In this document: positions 1 through 9,711 of the stretch, one piece after another
Layout: each line of letters opens with the position of its first letter
Position numbering within the stretch: the first letter of the stretch is position 1
Virus record (IMG/VR): IMGVR_UViG_3300038456_000326
Span: 1-25,325 of that record
Source of the DNA: a virus
Length of the DNA: 25,325 bases
Direction: 5' to 3' (one strand)
Notes under the pieces: generated by a model
What the model was told of the DNA's origin: nothing
Databases searched by the model: none
What the model saw: only the letters and a program-made list of their open reading frames with translations
Made by a program: the position numbers and the translations under genes

Positions 1-322
1 TGCGCGTGATGTAACTCAGCGAGCCCCACGCCACCGAAGGGTACTTCGAGCTCGTCGGATTCTGGCAGCCCGTCCAGGCCAGATCGAAGTCCAACGTCAC
101 ACCCGCCAGGGAGAAGTCCGGCAGGTAGCGCGAGGTGTACAAATGCCCGTAAACATCGTCCGAGTCGAACAGGACCGCCACCGCGAAATCCGCTTGGTCC
201 GACCAGCAGCCGGAGAGCGTGAAGCCGGCGGCCGACGCGTTGTGCAGCGACGCCGCAGCTCCGCGCCGGTCGAAGCCGCGCAGGTACATCGACCGATGCG
301 GTTGTAGTTTGGCAATCGACAT
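1..322 (-). CDS. Tail-associated protein of unknown fold, 5' part only
   Basis: This gene runs off the left edge of the window, so only about the first 107 residues are visible. It starts with ATG (MSIAKLQPHRSMYLRGFDRR) nine bases after the stop of the large tail-tip gene and stays open to the edge. The visible part is soluble, rich in aromatic and aspartate residues (for example SGCWSDQADFAVAVLFDSDD, then YTSRYLPDFSLAGVTLDFDL), with no signal peptide or membrane segment. Its position directly downstream of the tail-tip gene suggests a tail tip, fibre or adhesin-associated component that acts outside the cell during adsorption. The context supports a phage structural role, but I cannot name a family. 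Alternatives are a tail fibre N-terminal anchor or a baseplate-like accessory protein. Confidence 0.7.
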   Translation of the reverse strand, partial: MSIAKLQPHRSMYLRGFDRRGAAASLHNASAAGFTLSGCWSDQADFAVAVLFDSDDVYGHLYTSRYLPDFSLAGVTLDFDLAWTGCQNPTSSKYPSVAWGSLSYITR

Positions 323-331
323 GAATCGGGC

Positions 332-3300
332 CTACATGTAAATGAACACCGAGAGGTCCGCGCCCGGAACCGTAGTGCCGACGGCGGTGATGTCCATGGT
401 GATACTGGCGCTGCCGGCGATGGAGCCGGCGGCCGTCAACTGCGCGGTGGTAGCCTGCACCGACAGATCGCCCGCTGGAATCGTGAGGTTCATCCAAAGC
501 ACGCCGCCCACGTTGATGTTGATCGTCAACCCCGCACCGGTCGGCGCGGCGCCCACCAACGCCACGACCTCGTTGGGAGTCCGTGTCGCGTTCAACTGCA
601 ACGGCGGCGCCTGATTGCTGCCAATCGCCAGAGTGCCGGCCACCTGCAGCGTCGCGCCCGGAGACGCGTTGGTCCCGACCGCGCCGTAGATCCAATCCTC
701 GCGGACCGGCGCATCGCCGTCCGGCGACTCGTTGCCGTTCACGTCCACCGTGAAGCCGCCAATCAGCATCGGCTGTTTGATGAAGTTGCCGGTCGGCACC
801 GAGAGACTGACCGGAGTAAGCGGGCTCGCGTTGTCGATGCTGGTGGAATCCGCCTGGAAGGCCCACGTCGAACCCTCGACAATCCACACCGACGTGTCGT
901 CCATCGTAAGCGCCGGCTGGAAGGTCAAGCCCGTGGCGGTGTTCCCCGTGATGGTGCTCGGCGGCTGCCCGCGCCCGGTGTTGGCGATGATGCGGATCAG
1001 GTTCCCGATCTCAACACCGACTCCGGCAACGACGCCCATCCCGCCGTAAGAGTTCAACGAGTTCTTGCAGCCGTTGTCGTTTACCGTGGTCACCGAGGCC
1101 GGCATGCTGTTCAGGTTGTCAGCCTTGAATCGGATTGCGAATGCGTCGCCCACCAGCACGATCCCGGTCGGGTCGCGGTCGAGCGTAAGCGTTCCCGTCG
1201 CCGGCACGTGGTTCGTGATGTTGAAACTCGCATACGGCGTGCTCGCGTTCGGTCTCCCGATGAGCGAAAGCACGCGTCCGGTCGCGTTGAACGGCGTGGC
1301 CGAGGTATCGACCATGTCGTTCGAGACAATCGTGTTGGTCGAGACGCTGGCCACGGACGCGCCGATCACCCCCGAGTGCACCAGGAGCTTCGCCTTGACC
1401 CGCACCTTCGCGACGTACGGCGAAGGCATCGCCCAGGTCGACCGCGTCAACGGGCCGGAGAACGCGATGGAAGAAGGGCTATAGGTCGTGCCATTGCCGG
1501 TGGGCGTGAGCGCGCCAGTCAACTGCTCGCAGATCAGGTCGTCCTGGGAGGCGACGAACAGCACGAAGGAGGCGAGCCCGGTGACCGCCGGCCACGTGAT
1601 GTTCGCGAGCGTAAACGAGTCGGTGCCCGTGACCGAGGTGCCGATGACCAGGATGTTCGACGGCACGGAGGGCAGCCCGCTTGAGTCGATGGCGCAGATG
1701 GAGACGTACAGGGTCACCATTGCCGGCAGCGAACCGCCCGTCGAGGACTGTCCCACCAGCCCGACGCCCGGCGCGCCCGCGCCCGTGGCGCTGAACTCGT
1801 TCACCGGGAGCTTTCCGGTGATCACCAAGTAGGCCTGCTGGCCGCCATCCTGCAGGGGCACGTATACCTGATCCGAGTCGAAGGTCCATTCGCCAGGGAA
1901 GAGCGCGTCGCTGGCGTTGGCCTGCACTTGGTACGGAGCCCATACCGGTCCGGCCGGGATCGCGTAGAAGATCGGCGACGGCGGCGCGGGCGCTACGTCC
2001 ACCGGCTTGGGCCCGACGTCGAGGTCGTACATCGACGCGGTTACGGTTTGCCCATCCAGTTGGACCGACCAATCTTTCTTGAGGCTCCACCGCTGAACCC
2101 GGAAGCACATCGTGATGACGTGGAACACCAGGCCTGTGCCGCTCGGCGGCGCGGGGTTGGTGGTGATAGTGGAACCGTCGGACGCTACAGCAGTGATGAC
2201 CACCTCGATACCGCCGATCAGAATCGCCTTGTTGACGAGCTCGGTGTCGCCAACCGCCGTGCCGGCGTACGTCCACACGTCGCCGCTTGCCCAGGTCGCG
2301 ACCGCGCCGGTCACGTTGCAGGTGCCGCGCGCGCCCGGAATGTCCGGGTGCGTCATCGAGATTACTTGGCCGACCTCGTTGTTGAGCCCGAGGAGCGTCG
2401 TCTGCCAGGAAACGTTGCGAGCGTTGCGCCACTCCATCGGCGTGACGCCGCCGCACTCCTCGCGCGTGCGCGTCGCCGCGATCCGTAGCGCCTGACTCAG
2501 AGTCGAGATGCCCACCGAGTGCATCTGGCTCGTGAGCGGCGAGCCGGCGCGGCCATAGTATGCCGCGTGGCTCTTATCGACGTAATCGGCTGTGTTGGTC
2601 TGGTACTGATACGCGACGTCGGCGTAGGAAATAATCAGGTGCTCGAATGCCGCCACAATCGGGGTCTGCTTGAGGCTCTGGAACAGGATGCTGCTGATGG
2701 TATAAGCGTCAAGTGCGCTCGCGTTGATGCGGCATCCCAATTTCAGCTTGCCGAATTCCCACGCATAAAATCCCAGGCAGCAGTTCAGGACCTCGGTAAG
2801 CCAGTCGCGGAAAGGCTTCTGGCTGCTGACCGATCCCTGAAACTGGAACTGGATTTCGTCGCCGGTGCCCAGGATCGCCGGGACCTGGGCAGCCGCGATC
2901 TCCGCAGTGCCGCTGCCGTCGCCAACGATCAGCGAAGAGAGGACGAAGGCCGACAATTGTTCCGCCGACACGCTGGGATACGACATCGAATCGCCGGGCG
3001 TGGCGCTGCCGGTGATGGGGGTGAGGTAGTAAGCGAACCAGTCGTATTTGCCGTCGCCCGTAAACGTTATGCTGCCAACCGTCAACGTCATGCCGAGCGT
3101 CATCCGGTCCTCGACGGATGCGATCAGCGCCTTCTCTGCGTTCCCTGTTGGATTAGGCCCGGCGATCACCACGCACGCCTGCACGTACGCCTGCCAGACC
3201 GTCGTGAAGTTGGCCGCGAAGATGGCTTGGTTCGCTGCGGTCTGGTATCGAGGCGCGAGGCTCTGCCAGTTGTAAAGATTCTGCGCCAACAGGACCGCGG

Positions 3301-5350
3301 CCTGGTTCGCCGCGTTGCTCATGGGCACGCTGTACGCGTTGCCTGCGAACGCGCTCCCGATCCACGCGATCAAACAGGCCCACATGCCAATGGGATTCCC
3401 GGTGAACGCCACGATCTCGAAGTCGCCGATGGTGGAACCGCTGAAGCTGAAGAACGAACTGGGCGGCAGCGTGATCGTGATTGTCTGCGTGTTGAGTGGC
3501 GCCTCAAGGCCGGCGGTGAGCCCCATGGCGCGCAAGAGCATATTCACGCAGATCCAGAACGGGTTGATAAGGCCGGCGACCACGGAGCGGTTGCCGTTCT
3601 GGTCCCACACAAAACCGGAGAGCCCGTAGTCGAGCGGGATCGTCATCTGGTGCTGGTCCGGAGTGCTCGGCTGGATGGCGCTCGACTTCATGATGCGAAG
3701 CTCGCAGAGCGCGACGCCCGCCGCGTAGTTGTTCGGCTCCCATGTCTGCGGCGTGCCCTGGCCAAGCGAGAAGTAGTCCGTCGATGGATTTGCCGGATCG
3801 TTGCCGAGCACCTGCCGAAGTCCCATGCCGGGCTGGTTCTTCGTGATGGTCAAATTGCCATTGACCTGGAAGCCCTGCCACGTGTAGCCATCAACCATCG
3901 GCGCAACCACATAGCGGTAGCCGTCGGCGTTCATGACGATCTGCGACGGCGTAAACCCGCCCAGCGGTCCCGCGCCGAGGATGCCCAGCGAGTCGGCGTA
4001 GGTGGACTCATCGCGGTACGCGACCATCAAAGCGTTCGCCATGAATGCGTAGAGCGCGTTACCGCCCGAGTTGCACCAGATTTCCGGCAGCGCCAAGCCC
4101 CAGATGTATTCCGTGATGATCGAGGTGGCGGTGACCTTGTTGCGCCCGAAGCCGAGGAAACCGGTGGAGTCGTCCTTGATGATCACGCCCTGCGGGTCTG
4201 CCTGCTGGCCACCGAAGTACGGAGACATGCCGTGCACCTGACAGCCGTTCGCCGACTCCAGATAGAAGTCGCAACTGTTCGGGTCGCCGCCCGCCGCCGT
4301 GACTGCCGCAGCGCTCGCGCCCTTGGTCGCCCATAAGCAGTAGACGCCATCGTTGTATGTCTTCCAGCACTGCCGGCTGGCCTGCCGCTCCGGGTACTGA
4401 TTCATGATCTGGAAGAAGCCGTCGGAGCAGACCACCGGGAAGTTCGGTGTGCCGTCGCTCGTAAAGTTCTGGATGACGCCCTTCCAGATTTGAATCAGGA
4501 TGCCGGAGTTGACGTGGAACGCGCAGAAGTCGATCTCCGCGTATTTGAGATCGGTGTCGTTGGCGAGGTCCGTCATCGTGCGGTCGGCGTTGCCGAAGTT
4601 GAATCGCACGCTGTCGGAGGATCCCTTGATGTCCTGGGAGATCAGCGTGTCGGAGCCGGGCTCGCCGATCCCGGTGATACGCGGCAGGTAGGGTTGCGAA
4701 CTGCCCGCCCAGCCGAGCGCGGCGGCCACCGCGCCGGCAGCGCCATCGGTGAGCGTCACGCGCCGGTCCGAAAGCCAGATGTCCGGCACGGTGGCCTCTT
4801 GCACGCGGATGTGAATGAGCGGAACGATCTCCTGGACTTCGGAAAGCAGCGCCGCGGAGAGCGCGGTCGAGGGGAATCGCAGGCAGGGCGCGGCTACCAC
4901 CGAGTAAGTCGGTGCGGCAGTCGGATCGACGACTTCGACCAGATTAAAGCCAACCTGACAAGCGTTGCGCAGGTAGTTGAAGGAGATCGGCGTCTCCTCG
5001 AAGGTCACGAGCACCGACATGGTGGTTCCACCGGGGTTGGGAACGTTGTAGGTGAATGCCTCCCATGGGCCCTGCATCGACTCCCAAAAGGATCTGAGCT
5101 CGCGCGCCTCGGTCCAGCCGAGATTGCCGCGCGAGAACCGGAACTTACGAGGCCCGATGCCGCTATAGAAGCGCTGCTCCTGCTTGGCGTCCATGCTGCC
5201 GAAGCGATGGACAACCACCGGGCGCTCGACGGCGAACCCGTACGAAGACAGTTCCGTACTAAGAGGAAAGACTTGCGTGCCAGAGAGGCCGGCGCCACCC
5301 GTCGAGAGTACCGTCGTCGGTACGGAAATCCGCCCGATTAGATCTGCCAT
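332..5350 (-). CDS. Composite tail-tip / host-specificity protein (gpL- and gpJ-like regions)
   Basis: A 1672-residue protein that probably forms the tail tip and contacts the host. I chose the ATG giving MADLIGRISV because it overlaps the stop of the upstream gene (TGATG). A longer in-frame start adds 15 unlikely residues. Residues about 25-142 resemble the preceding 138-aa minor tail protein, with a shared C-terminal NLVEV/QLVEV ending. Residues about 235-390 look like the DUF2163/lambda gpL class. Cysteines 328, 338, 360 and 370 are followed by YFGG, which matches the spacing idea of the gpL iron-sulfur cysteines. Roughly 850-1200 resembles gpJ-like tail-hub regions, and the rest is beta-rich, Ser/Thr/Gly-rich and repeat-like, as in fibronectin or fibre-like stalks. 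One chain would therefore cover jobs that lambda splits among several proteins. The domain calls are by eye. The tail-tip role is well supported by size, position and content. Confidence 0.82.
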   Translation of the reverse strand: MADLIGRISVPTTVLSTGGAGLSGTQVFPLSTELSSYGFAVERPVVVHRFGSMDAKQEQRFYSGIGPRKFRFSRGNLGWTEARELRSFWESMQGPWEAFTYNVPNPGGTTMSVLVTFEETPISFNYLRNACQVGFNLVEVVDPTAAPTYSVVAAPCLRFPSTALSAALLSEVQEIVPLIHIRVQEATVPDIWLSDRRVTLTDGAAGAVAAALGWAGSSQPYLPRITGIGEPGSDTLISQDIKGSSDSVRFNFGNADRTMTDLANDTDLKYAEIDFCAFHVNSGILIQIWKGVIQNFTSDGTPNFPVVCSDGFFQIMNQYPERQASRQCWKTYNDGVYCLWATKGASAAAVTAAGGDPNSCDFYLESANGCQVHGMSPYFGGQQADPQGVIIKDDSTGFLGFGRNKVTATSIITEYIWGLALPEIWCNSGGNALYAFMANALMVAYRDESTYADSLGILGAGPLGGFTPSQIVMNADGYRYVVAPMVDGYTWQGFQVNGNLTITKNQPGMGLRQVLGNDPANPSTDYFSLGQGTPQTWEPNNYAAGVALCELRIMKSSAIQPSTPDQHQMTIPLDYGLSGFVWDQNGNRSVVAGLINPFWICVNMLLRAMGLTAGLEAPLNTQTITITLPPSSFFSFSGSTIGDFEIVAFTGNPIGMWACLIAWIGSAFAGNAYSVPMSNAANQAAVLLAQNLYNWQSLAPRYQTAANQAIFAANFTTVWQAYVQACVVIAGPNPTGNAEKALIASVEDRMTLGMTLTVGSITFTGDGKYDWFAYYLTPITGSATPGDSMSYPSVSAEQLSAFVLSSLIVGDGSGTAEIAAAQVPAILGTGDEIQFQFQGSVSSQKPFRDWLTEVLNCCLGFYAWEFGKLKLGCRINASALDAYTISSILFQSLKQTPIVAAFEHLIISYADVAYQYQTNTADYVDKSHAAYYGRAGSPLTSQMHSVGISTLSQALRIAATRTREECGGVTPMEWRNARNVSWQTTLLGLNNEVGQVISMTHPDIPGARGTCNVTGAVATWASGDVWTYAGTAVGDTELVNKAILIGGIEVVITAVASDGSTITTNPAPPSGTGLVFHVITMCFRVQRWSLKKDWSVQLDGQTVTASMYDLDVGPKPVDVAPAPPSPIFYAIPAGPVWAPYQVQANASDALFPGEWTFDSDQVYVPLQDGGQQAYLVITGKLPVNEFSATGAGAPGVGLVGQSSTGGSLPAMVTLYVSICAIDSSGLPSVPSNILVIGTSVTGTDSFTLANITWPAVTGLASFVLFVASQDDLICEQLTGALTPTGNGTTYSPSSIAFSGPLTRSTWAMPSPYVAKVRVKAKLLVHSGVIGASVASVSTNTIVSNDMVDTSATPFNATGRVLSLIGRPNASTPYASFNITNHVPATGTLTLDRDPTGIVLVGDAFAIRFKADNLNSMPASVTTVNDNGCKNSLNSYGGMGVVAGVGVEIGNLIRIIANTGRGQPPSTITGNTATGLTFQPALTMDDTSVWIVEGSTWAFQADSTSIDNASPLTPVSLSVPTGNFIKQPMLIGGFTVDVNGNESPDGDAPVREDWIYGAVGTNASPGATLQVAGTLAIGSNQAPPLQLNATRTPNEVVALVGAAPTGAGLTININVGGVLWMNLTIPAGDLSVQATTAQLTAAGSIAGSASITMDITAVGTTVPGADLSVFIYM

Positions 5351-5766
5351 CACGCCACCTCGACCAGTTGCAGGCCCTGGACGTTGGTCCGGCACAGGTC
5401 GCTCAACTGCGACCAGTTGCCGCGAACCACGACCGTCACGCGGCCTTGCGTGTTGTTGCCGGTGGCGTCATAGTTGCTGCCGATCTGCTGGCCGGCGAGC
5501 ACGTCGAACGGGTTGTAGAAAAGGAACGGCGTCATACCGAAGTTCTGCGAAGTGAGGAAGGCGTAAAGGGTCGAGAGCAGCGTCGCGGTGAGACGCATGT
5601 TTGGCCGGAAAATCCGGCGCGACGTCTGGGCCAGTTGCGCCCGCTGGATTGTGCCGTCGCGATATTGGTTCTGCAGTTGCGCGTACTCACGCGTCTCCGC
5701 GAACGCGGTGCACAGCGAAAATGGCATCACGCCGTTCGGTACGGCTGCGAGGATATTTCCTGGCAT
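5350..5766 (-). CDS. Minor tail protein (gpM / distal-tail-like)
   Basis: A 138-residue protein between the tape measure and the tail-tip protein, the usual place for a minor tail or distal-tail component that joins the tube to the tip. It has no membrane segment. The central part (TATLLSTLYAFLTSQNFGMT) and the end (NVQGLQLVEVA) have the short beta-rich look of lambda gpM or DUF2460-type proteins. The N-terminal domain of the next protein ends almost the same way (ACQVGFNLVEV), which suggests the two are paralogous domains. Its stop overlaps the ATG of the tail-tip gene by one base, so translation of the two is likely coupled. The ribosome binding site in front of it is weak. Family assignment is by position and general resemblance. 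Confidence 0.65.
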   Translation of the reverse strand: MPGNILAAVPNGVMPFSLCTAFAETREYAQLQNQYRDGTIQRAQLAQTSRRIFRPNMRLTATLLSTLYAFLTSQNFGMTPFLFYNPFDVLAGQQIGSNYDATGNNTQGRVTVVVRGNWSQLSDLCRTNVQGLQLVEVA

Positions 5767-5804
5767 GGGGTTCGAAGACTCAATGGCGGGGGGCGGTCAC
5801 GATA

Positions 5805-8800
5805 TCAAGCCACCATCAGACCCGGCACCTGGAGGTTGGCTGACTGCTGCGTGCGTCCGTAGCTGGCATTCTGCGCCGCCAAAGACTGGTCGGCCACGAA
5901 ATCCGCGGTGATCGGTTGCCCGTTGATGTTGAGCGACACGTACGTGCTGCCGCCCGCCGTCGTGTTCGGACCCGGCGTCATGGGGAACGTCGTCCCGCCG
6001 ATGCCGCCCAGCGTGGGGAGATCCGATGCGTACGAGTGCCACGCGTTGTTCTGAAAGCTCGCCTGCTGGTAGAGATTGCCGCCCTGCTCGGCCAAGCTGC
6101 CGGCGTACGGCGTCGATGCAGAGAGAGGCATCTTTTGGCCGGTGGCTTCGGAGTAGAGCATCACCAGTTGGCGCACTTTCGGCGACCGCACGGCCACGGC
6201 GATGTCGTTGCCGAACTCGGACTGCGCGATGCCCACGACTTGCTTGATGGTGCCGCTGTTCTGGGGAATATCGACACCGTAAATCTGTTTGATGTCGTTG
6301 TGCGCCTTAACCGTGGGCGACTCGATCCCGGCCAGCTTTTCACCGACACCGATCCCGAAGCCAGCGATAGCGCCGATACCGGCACCGAGCACCGCACCCA
6401 TCGGCCCGCCCACCTGCATACCGATTCCCGCGCCCAGGAGGCCGCCGCCTACCGTGCCCATGCCGACGCCGCCCCAGCTTCCCATCTGCTTTCCCATCAG
6501 GCCGCTGGTCGCGAGCATCATTCCGGCGGCTGTCGCGGCGGGCGACGTGGCAACAGCCAAGCCACCGCTCGCGGCTTGGCCGGCGAACGTCGTCTGATCG
6601 ATGGGGAGACCGTGGTACGCCTTGGTGTTCCAGACGGAACTCTCAAGGCCCGACAATCCTGGGAAGCCCTGCTTACCGCCGCTCAGACCGGGCGCCAACA
6701 TCTGGAAGAGCGGACTCTGATGGTTTAGCGGCAAGTTCGCCAGCGCGGACATGCTGGAGCCGGCAGCCGGTGCGCCGCCGGCAGGCGCGCCGCCCCCAAT
6801 GCCGAGCGCCTGTGCGACGCGGTCCGGGCTCATAGGCAGGCCGGGATACGTCGGAACCGCCTCAGGTGCGGCAGCAGCGACCCCGCCGCCACCGCTGATA
6901 TTGACCGCAGCCATCCGCGCCGGCACCGAGATGCTTGGTATGGAGACGCCCGCCAAGCCGGCGATCCCTGCGGGCGCGGCCACCGCCGGAGCGGTCATCC
7001 CCATCGCGCCGGCAAGCACCGCGGTGAGCGCCGCCACGTGCGCGGTATTCAGAATCGTCGCGGTGGTGTTTTGGTCCGTCGATATCTTTACCGGGTCGGC
7101 GGGCTTGCTGCCGCCGAAGATCCCTTTAAAAATGCTGGCCAGCCCGCCGCTCCCGTCCGCGCCGTAGATCGCCGGATGCAGGATGTTGGCGGTCATCGAC
7201 GCCATGCCTTCCGCCACGGGCTTAATCACCGCCTGGTGAACGGTACTCGCGAGTTCCTTCGGGAACTTGGTGGGGTGCATAAGCAGCGTGTTCCACAGGC
7301 CCTCGCTTTCCTTTTTCAGCGAGTCCATCTGCTGCTTCTGAATTTCAAGCTCCTTGATCGTCGCCTCTTCCTGCGCGTCGGCGACTTCTTTATTGAGGAC
7401 CTTCATCGCCCTGGCGCCCGCAACCAACTGCTCGGAGCCGGTGGTCTCTTTCAGAATCCGTTCCGCTTCCACCTCGGCGAGTTGCTTGGCGAGGTCGATC
7501 CGAATCTGATAGGTCTCGCGGACGGCATCCATGCCTTCAGCACCGCTCAAACCCACCATCTTCTGGGCGTGGCTGGCTTCGCGGGTGAGCAGATCCTTCT
7601 GCGATTCGAGGTTGATGGAAGCAACTTGGTCATGGGCGCGGAACCAGTCCTCCCATTCCTTCATCTGCTCCTTGGTCGGCCCCATGCCCTCGGTCATCTT
7701 CAGAGAACGCTTGGCCTGATCCGCTGCTGCGTACTCTTCGAATTTCTGCCAGTCCAAATCGAACTTCGACTTCTCCGCGGTGCGGAGCTTTCCGGCCTGC
7801 TCATCGGCCGCCTTGCGGATCGCGGCGATCTCCGACTCCGACGCTTTCACTTGCACGGCCTGCTTTAGAAGCTGGTCCCGCTGATAGAAGATCTTGCCGA
7901 TCGCGTCGAGCTCGGCTTCATCGCCCTTCTTCTCGAACTCTGCCGCCTGGCGGCGAAACTCCTTGAGTGCTTCCCCGCCCTTAGCGGTCGCGTCCAATGC
8001 CGCCTTGCGCCGCGCTTCGTTGGCTTCGGCGCCCTGGAGTTGCTGGCCGAGATCCTGCGCCTGTGCTTTCGTCAACGGCTTGTCCGGCTCGAACAGTTCC
8101 TTCTGCAACCGCTCGACATCCTTCTTGGCATCGGCGTAGGCCTTCTCCATGCCCTGATGGGTGCCGAAGAACCGCGCGCGCAGCCGATCCGTCTCCTCTT
8201 TGCCGGCGTGCAGATCCTTCCGCCTGGTCGATGCCTCGGCATCGTCCAGCATCTTCTGCAACTGCTGAATCTGCCCCTGGATTTCGGTCGCCTTTTGCGC
8301 CTTGGCTTCCTCATCCTTCGTGGGCGCCACCGCCTGGAGCAAACCGAAATCGCCCACCAGCTTTTGCTGCTGGTCGCGCAGTGCCGCGATTTGTTGCAAC
8401 GTGGCATCGCGGTTCTTCATGATGTCCGGCGCGCGACGGTCCATATCGGCCATCTCCTGCCGGTGTGCCGCGATTGACATCTTGGCGCCAGGGCCGCCCG
8501 CCGCCCGGATGTCGGCGGCGTCCTGCATCGCCTGTTCCTCTTCGCGGCGCTGCCGCTCCTCATCCCCGGCAGGCGAGATGTTGTTGAGGAACCAGTCGAC
8601 TCCCTTGCCGACCCACGTCACGGTGACGACTAGCCCCTCTTTGAATTTGCGGACCAGAGCGTCCCACTTGGTTTCGAGCACGGTCACTTCGCGCTGGTAT
8701 TCGGTGAATCGCCGAATGTCCTCCTCGGTCGGTCCGAAGCCCTCGTCATGGGCGATGCGCAGGTTCTCGTTGAGTTCCGTCATGAACGGAATTGCTTCCA

Positions 8801-9707
8801 CGCCCACCCGCTTGAAGAGATCCATGGCTGCAGCGTCTCGCTGAAGGCCTTCCGGGAGCTTGTTCAAGGCCTCGGAAATCTCAACCAGGATTTCGGACGT
8901 GGGTTTCATCTCTCCGGCGGCGGTGTGCAGATCGATACCCATCCCGCGCAGCGTTGTCCGCGCCTTCTCGCCTTCCTGGGAGTTGTCGTCGGCCGCCTGA
9001 GAGAGGCCGCGCATGAGACGCTCGACAATCGAGATGTCCTGCCCAACCGCGCGCGCCGCGAAGCCGAACTGCCCAACCTCCTTCGCGACCAAGCCGGTGC
9101 GCAACTCCGCGTCTTTAGTGCGCGTGCCGTACTCGCCGAGGCTCTTCGCCGCCTGGAACGCCGAGAGTGCAACGGTGCCGAGGACGGCAGCGCCAGTCGC
9201 GACCGCGACACCAAAAGGACCAAGAGCGGTGAGCACGGACGAGATTGCGCCCCGCGCGCCCTGGAGCGGGTTCTCCATGGACTGGCTGACACGCTCTCCG
9301 AACGCCGTGATGGATTCGGCCTGCTTCCGCAGCGCATCCTCTGCGTCCTTCGCCGCTTTGGCCGCGAGCGATTCGCGGGCCACCTTCTCCTCGACCGCGA
9401 TCATCTTCTCGTACGAACGCGTGATGGCGTCGATGGCCTGGGGCTCCTTGGAGTACCGCTGGAGAAGCTGGTCACGCTGCACGATGAGCTTCTCGACGCC
9501 GGTCTTGCCGAACGTTTCGGCCTGCTTTTCGAGCGACGCCACGAGGCGCTGCACACTGGTCCTGGTCTGATCCGTGATACGGACCACCTTCTCGTGCGCC
9601 GTCGTCGCCTTCTTCTCGAAGCCGTCCAGACTGGTGTTGGCCTTATCCACCACCGGACTGACTTGGTCCTCGGCTTCGAGAACTACTCGTTCAGCTTGAT
9701 CGCCCAT
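5805..9707 (-). CDS. Tail tape measure protein
   Basis: A 1300-residue protein that sets tail length and is thought to be ejected into the host envelope ahead of the DNA. The evidence is its great length, its place just before the minor tail genes and its composition. Residues about 15-130 and 370-800 are long charged helices rich in Lys, Glu, Gln and Ala, expected to be coiled coil. Residues about 150-190 form a hydrophobic Ala/Gly/Val stretch. Residues about 1050-1130 form a Gly-rich hydrophobic zone with glycine-zipper spacing (GGGLLGAGIGMQVGGPMGAV), a plausible membrane-inserting part. At the accepted ruler of about 0.15 nm per residue the tail would be near 195 nm (inference). The start lies five bases after the stop of the upstream gene and has a weak Shine-Dalgarno sequence, so coupling is likely. 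No lytic-transglycosylase or peptidase domain was recognised. Confidence 0.93.
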   Translation of the reverse strand: MGDQAERVVLEAEDQVSPVVDKANTSLDGFEKKATTAHEKVVRITDQTRTSVQRLVASLEKQAETFGKTGVEKLIVQRDQLLQRYSKEPQAIDAITRSYEKMIAVEEKVARESLAAKAAKDAEDALRKQAESITAFGERVSQSMENPLQGARGAISSVLTALGPFGVAVATGAAVLGTVALSAFQAAKSLGEYGTRTKDAELRTGLVAKEVGQFGFAARAVGQDISIVERLMRGLSQAADDNSQEGEKARTTLRGMGIDLHTAAGEMKPTSEILVEISEALNKLPEGLQRDAAAMDLFKRVGVEAIPFMTELNENLRIAHDEGFGPTEEDIRRFTEYQREVTVLETKWDALVRKFKEGLVVTVTWVGKGVDWFLNNISPAGDEERQRREEEQAMQDAADIRAAGGPGAKMSIAAHRQEMADMDRRAPDIMKNRDATLQQIAALRDQQQKLVGDFGLLQAVAPTKDEEAKAQKATEIQGQIQQLQKMLDDAEASTRRKDLHAGKEETDRLRARFFGTHQGMEKAYADAKKDVERLQKELFEPDKPLTKAQAQDLGQQLQGAEANEARRKAALDATAKGGEALKEFRRQAAEFEKKGDEAELDAIGKIFYQRDQLLKQAVQVKASESEIAAIRKAADEQAGKLRTAEKSKFDLDWQKFEEYAAADQAKRSLKMTEGMGPTKEQMKEWEDWFRAHDQVASINLESQKDLLTREASHAQKMVGLSGAEGMDAVRETYQIRIDLAKQLAEVEAERILKETTGSEQLVAGARAMKVLNKEVADAQEEATIKELEIQKQQMDSLKKESEGLWNTLLMHPTKFPKELASTVHQAVIKPVAEGMASMTANILHPAIYGADGSGGLASIFKGIFGGSKPADPVKISTDQNTTATILNTAHVAALTAVLAGAMGMTAPAVAAPAGIAGLAGVSIPSISVPARMAAVNISGGGGVAAAAPEAVPTYPGLPMSPDRVAQALGIGGGAPAGGAPAAGSSMSALANLPLNHQSPLFQMLAPGLSGGKQGFPGLSGLESSVWNTKAYHGLPIDQTTFAGQAASGGLAVATSPAATAAGMMLATSGLMGKQMGSWGGVGMGTVGGGLLGAGIGMQVGGPMGAVLGAGIGAIAGFGIGVGEKLAGIESPTVKAHNDIKQIYGVDIPQNSGTIKQVVGIAQSEFGNDIAVAVRSPKVRQLVMLYSEATGQKMPLSASTPYAGSLAEQGGNLYQQASFQNNAWHSYASDLPTLGGIGGTTFPMTPGPNTTAGGSTYVSLNINGQPITADFVADQSLAAQNASYGRTQQSANLQVPGLMVA

Positions 9708-9711
9708 TTTG

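Noticed and set aside
1479-2456. Minus-strand frame of 325 codons inside the tail-tip gene
   Set aside because: It is an alternative frame of the same strand with Arg/His-rich composition, covered by the real tail-tip protein.
2519-4336. Long plus-strand frame of 605 codons opposite the tail-tip gene
   Set aside because: It is rich in Arg, Ala, Val and His in a pattern typical of antisense GC-rich DNA, has no ribosome binding site, and lies fully opposite a well-supported gene.
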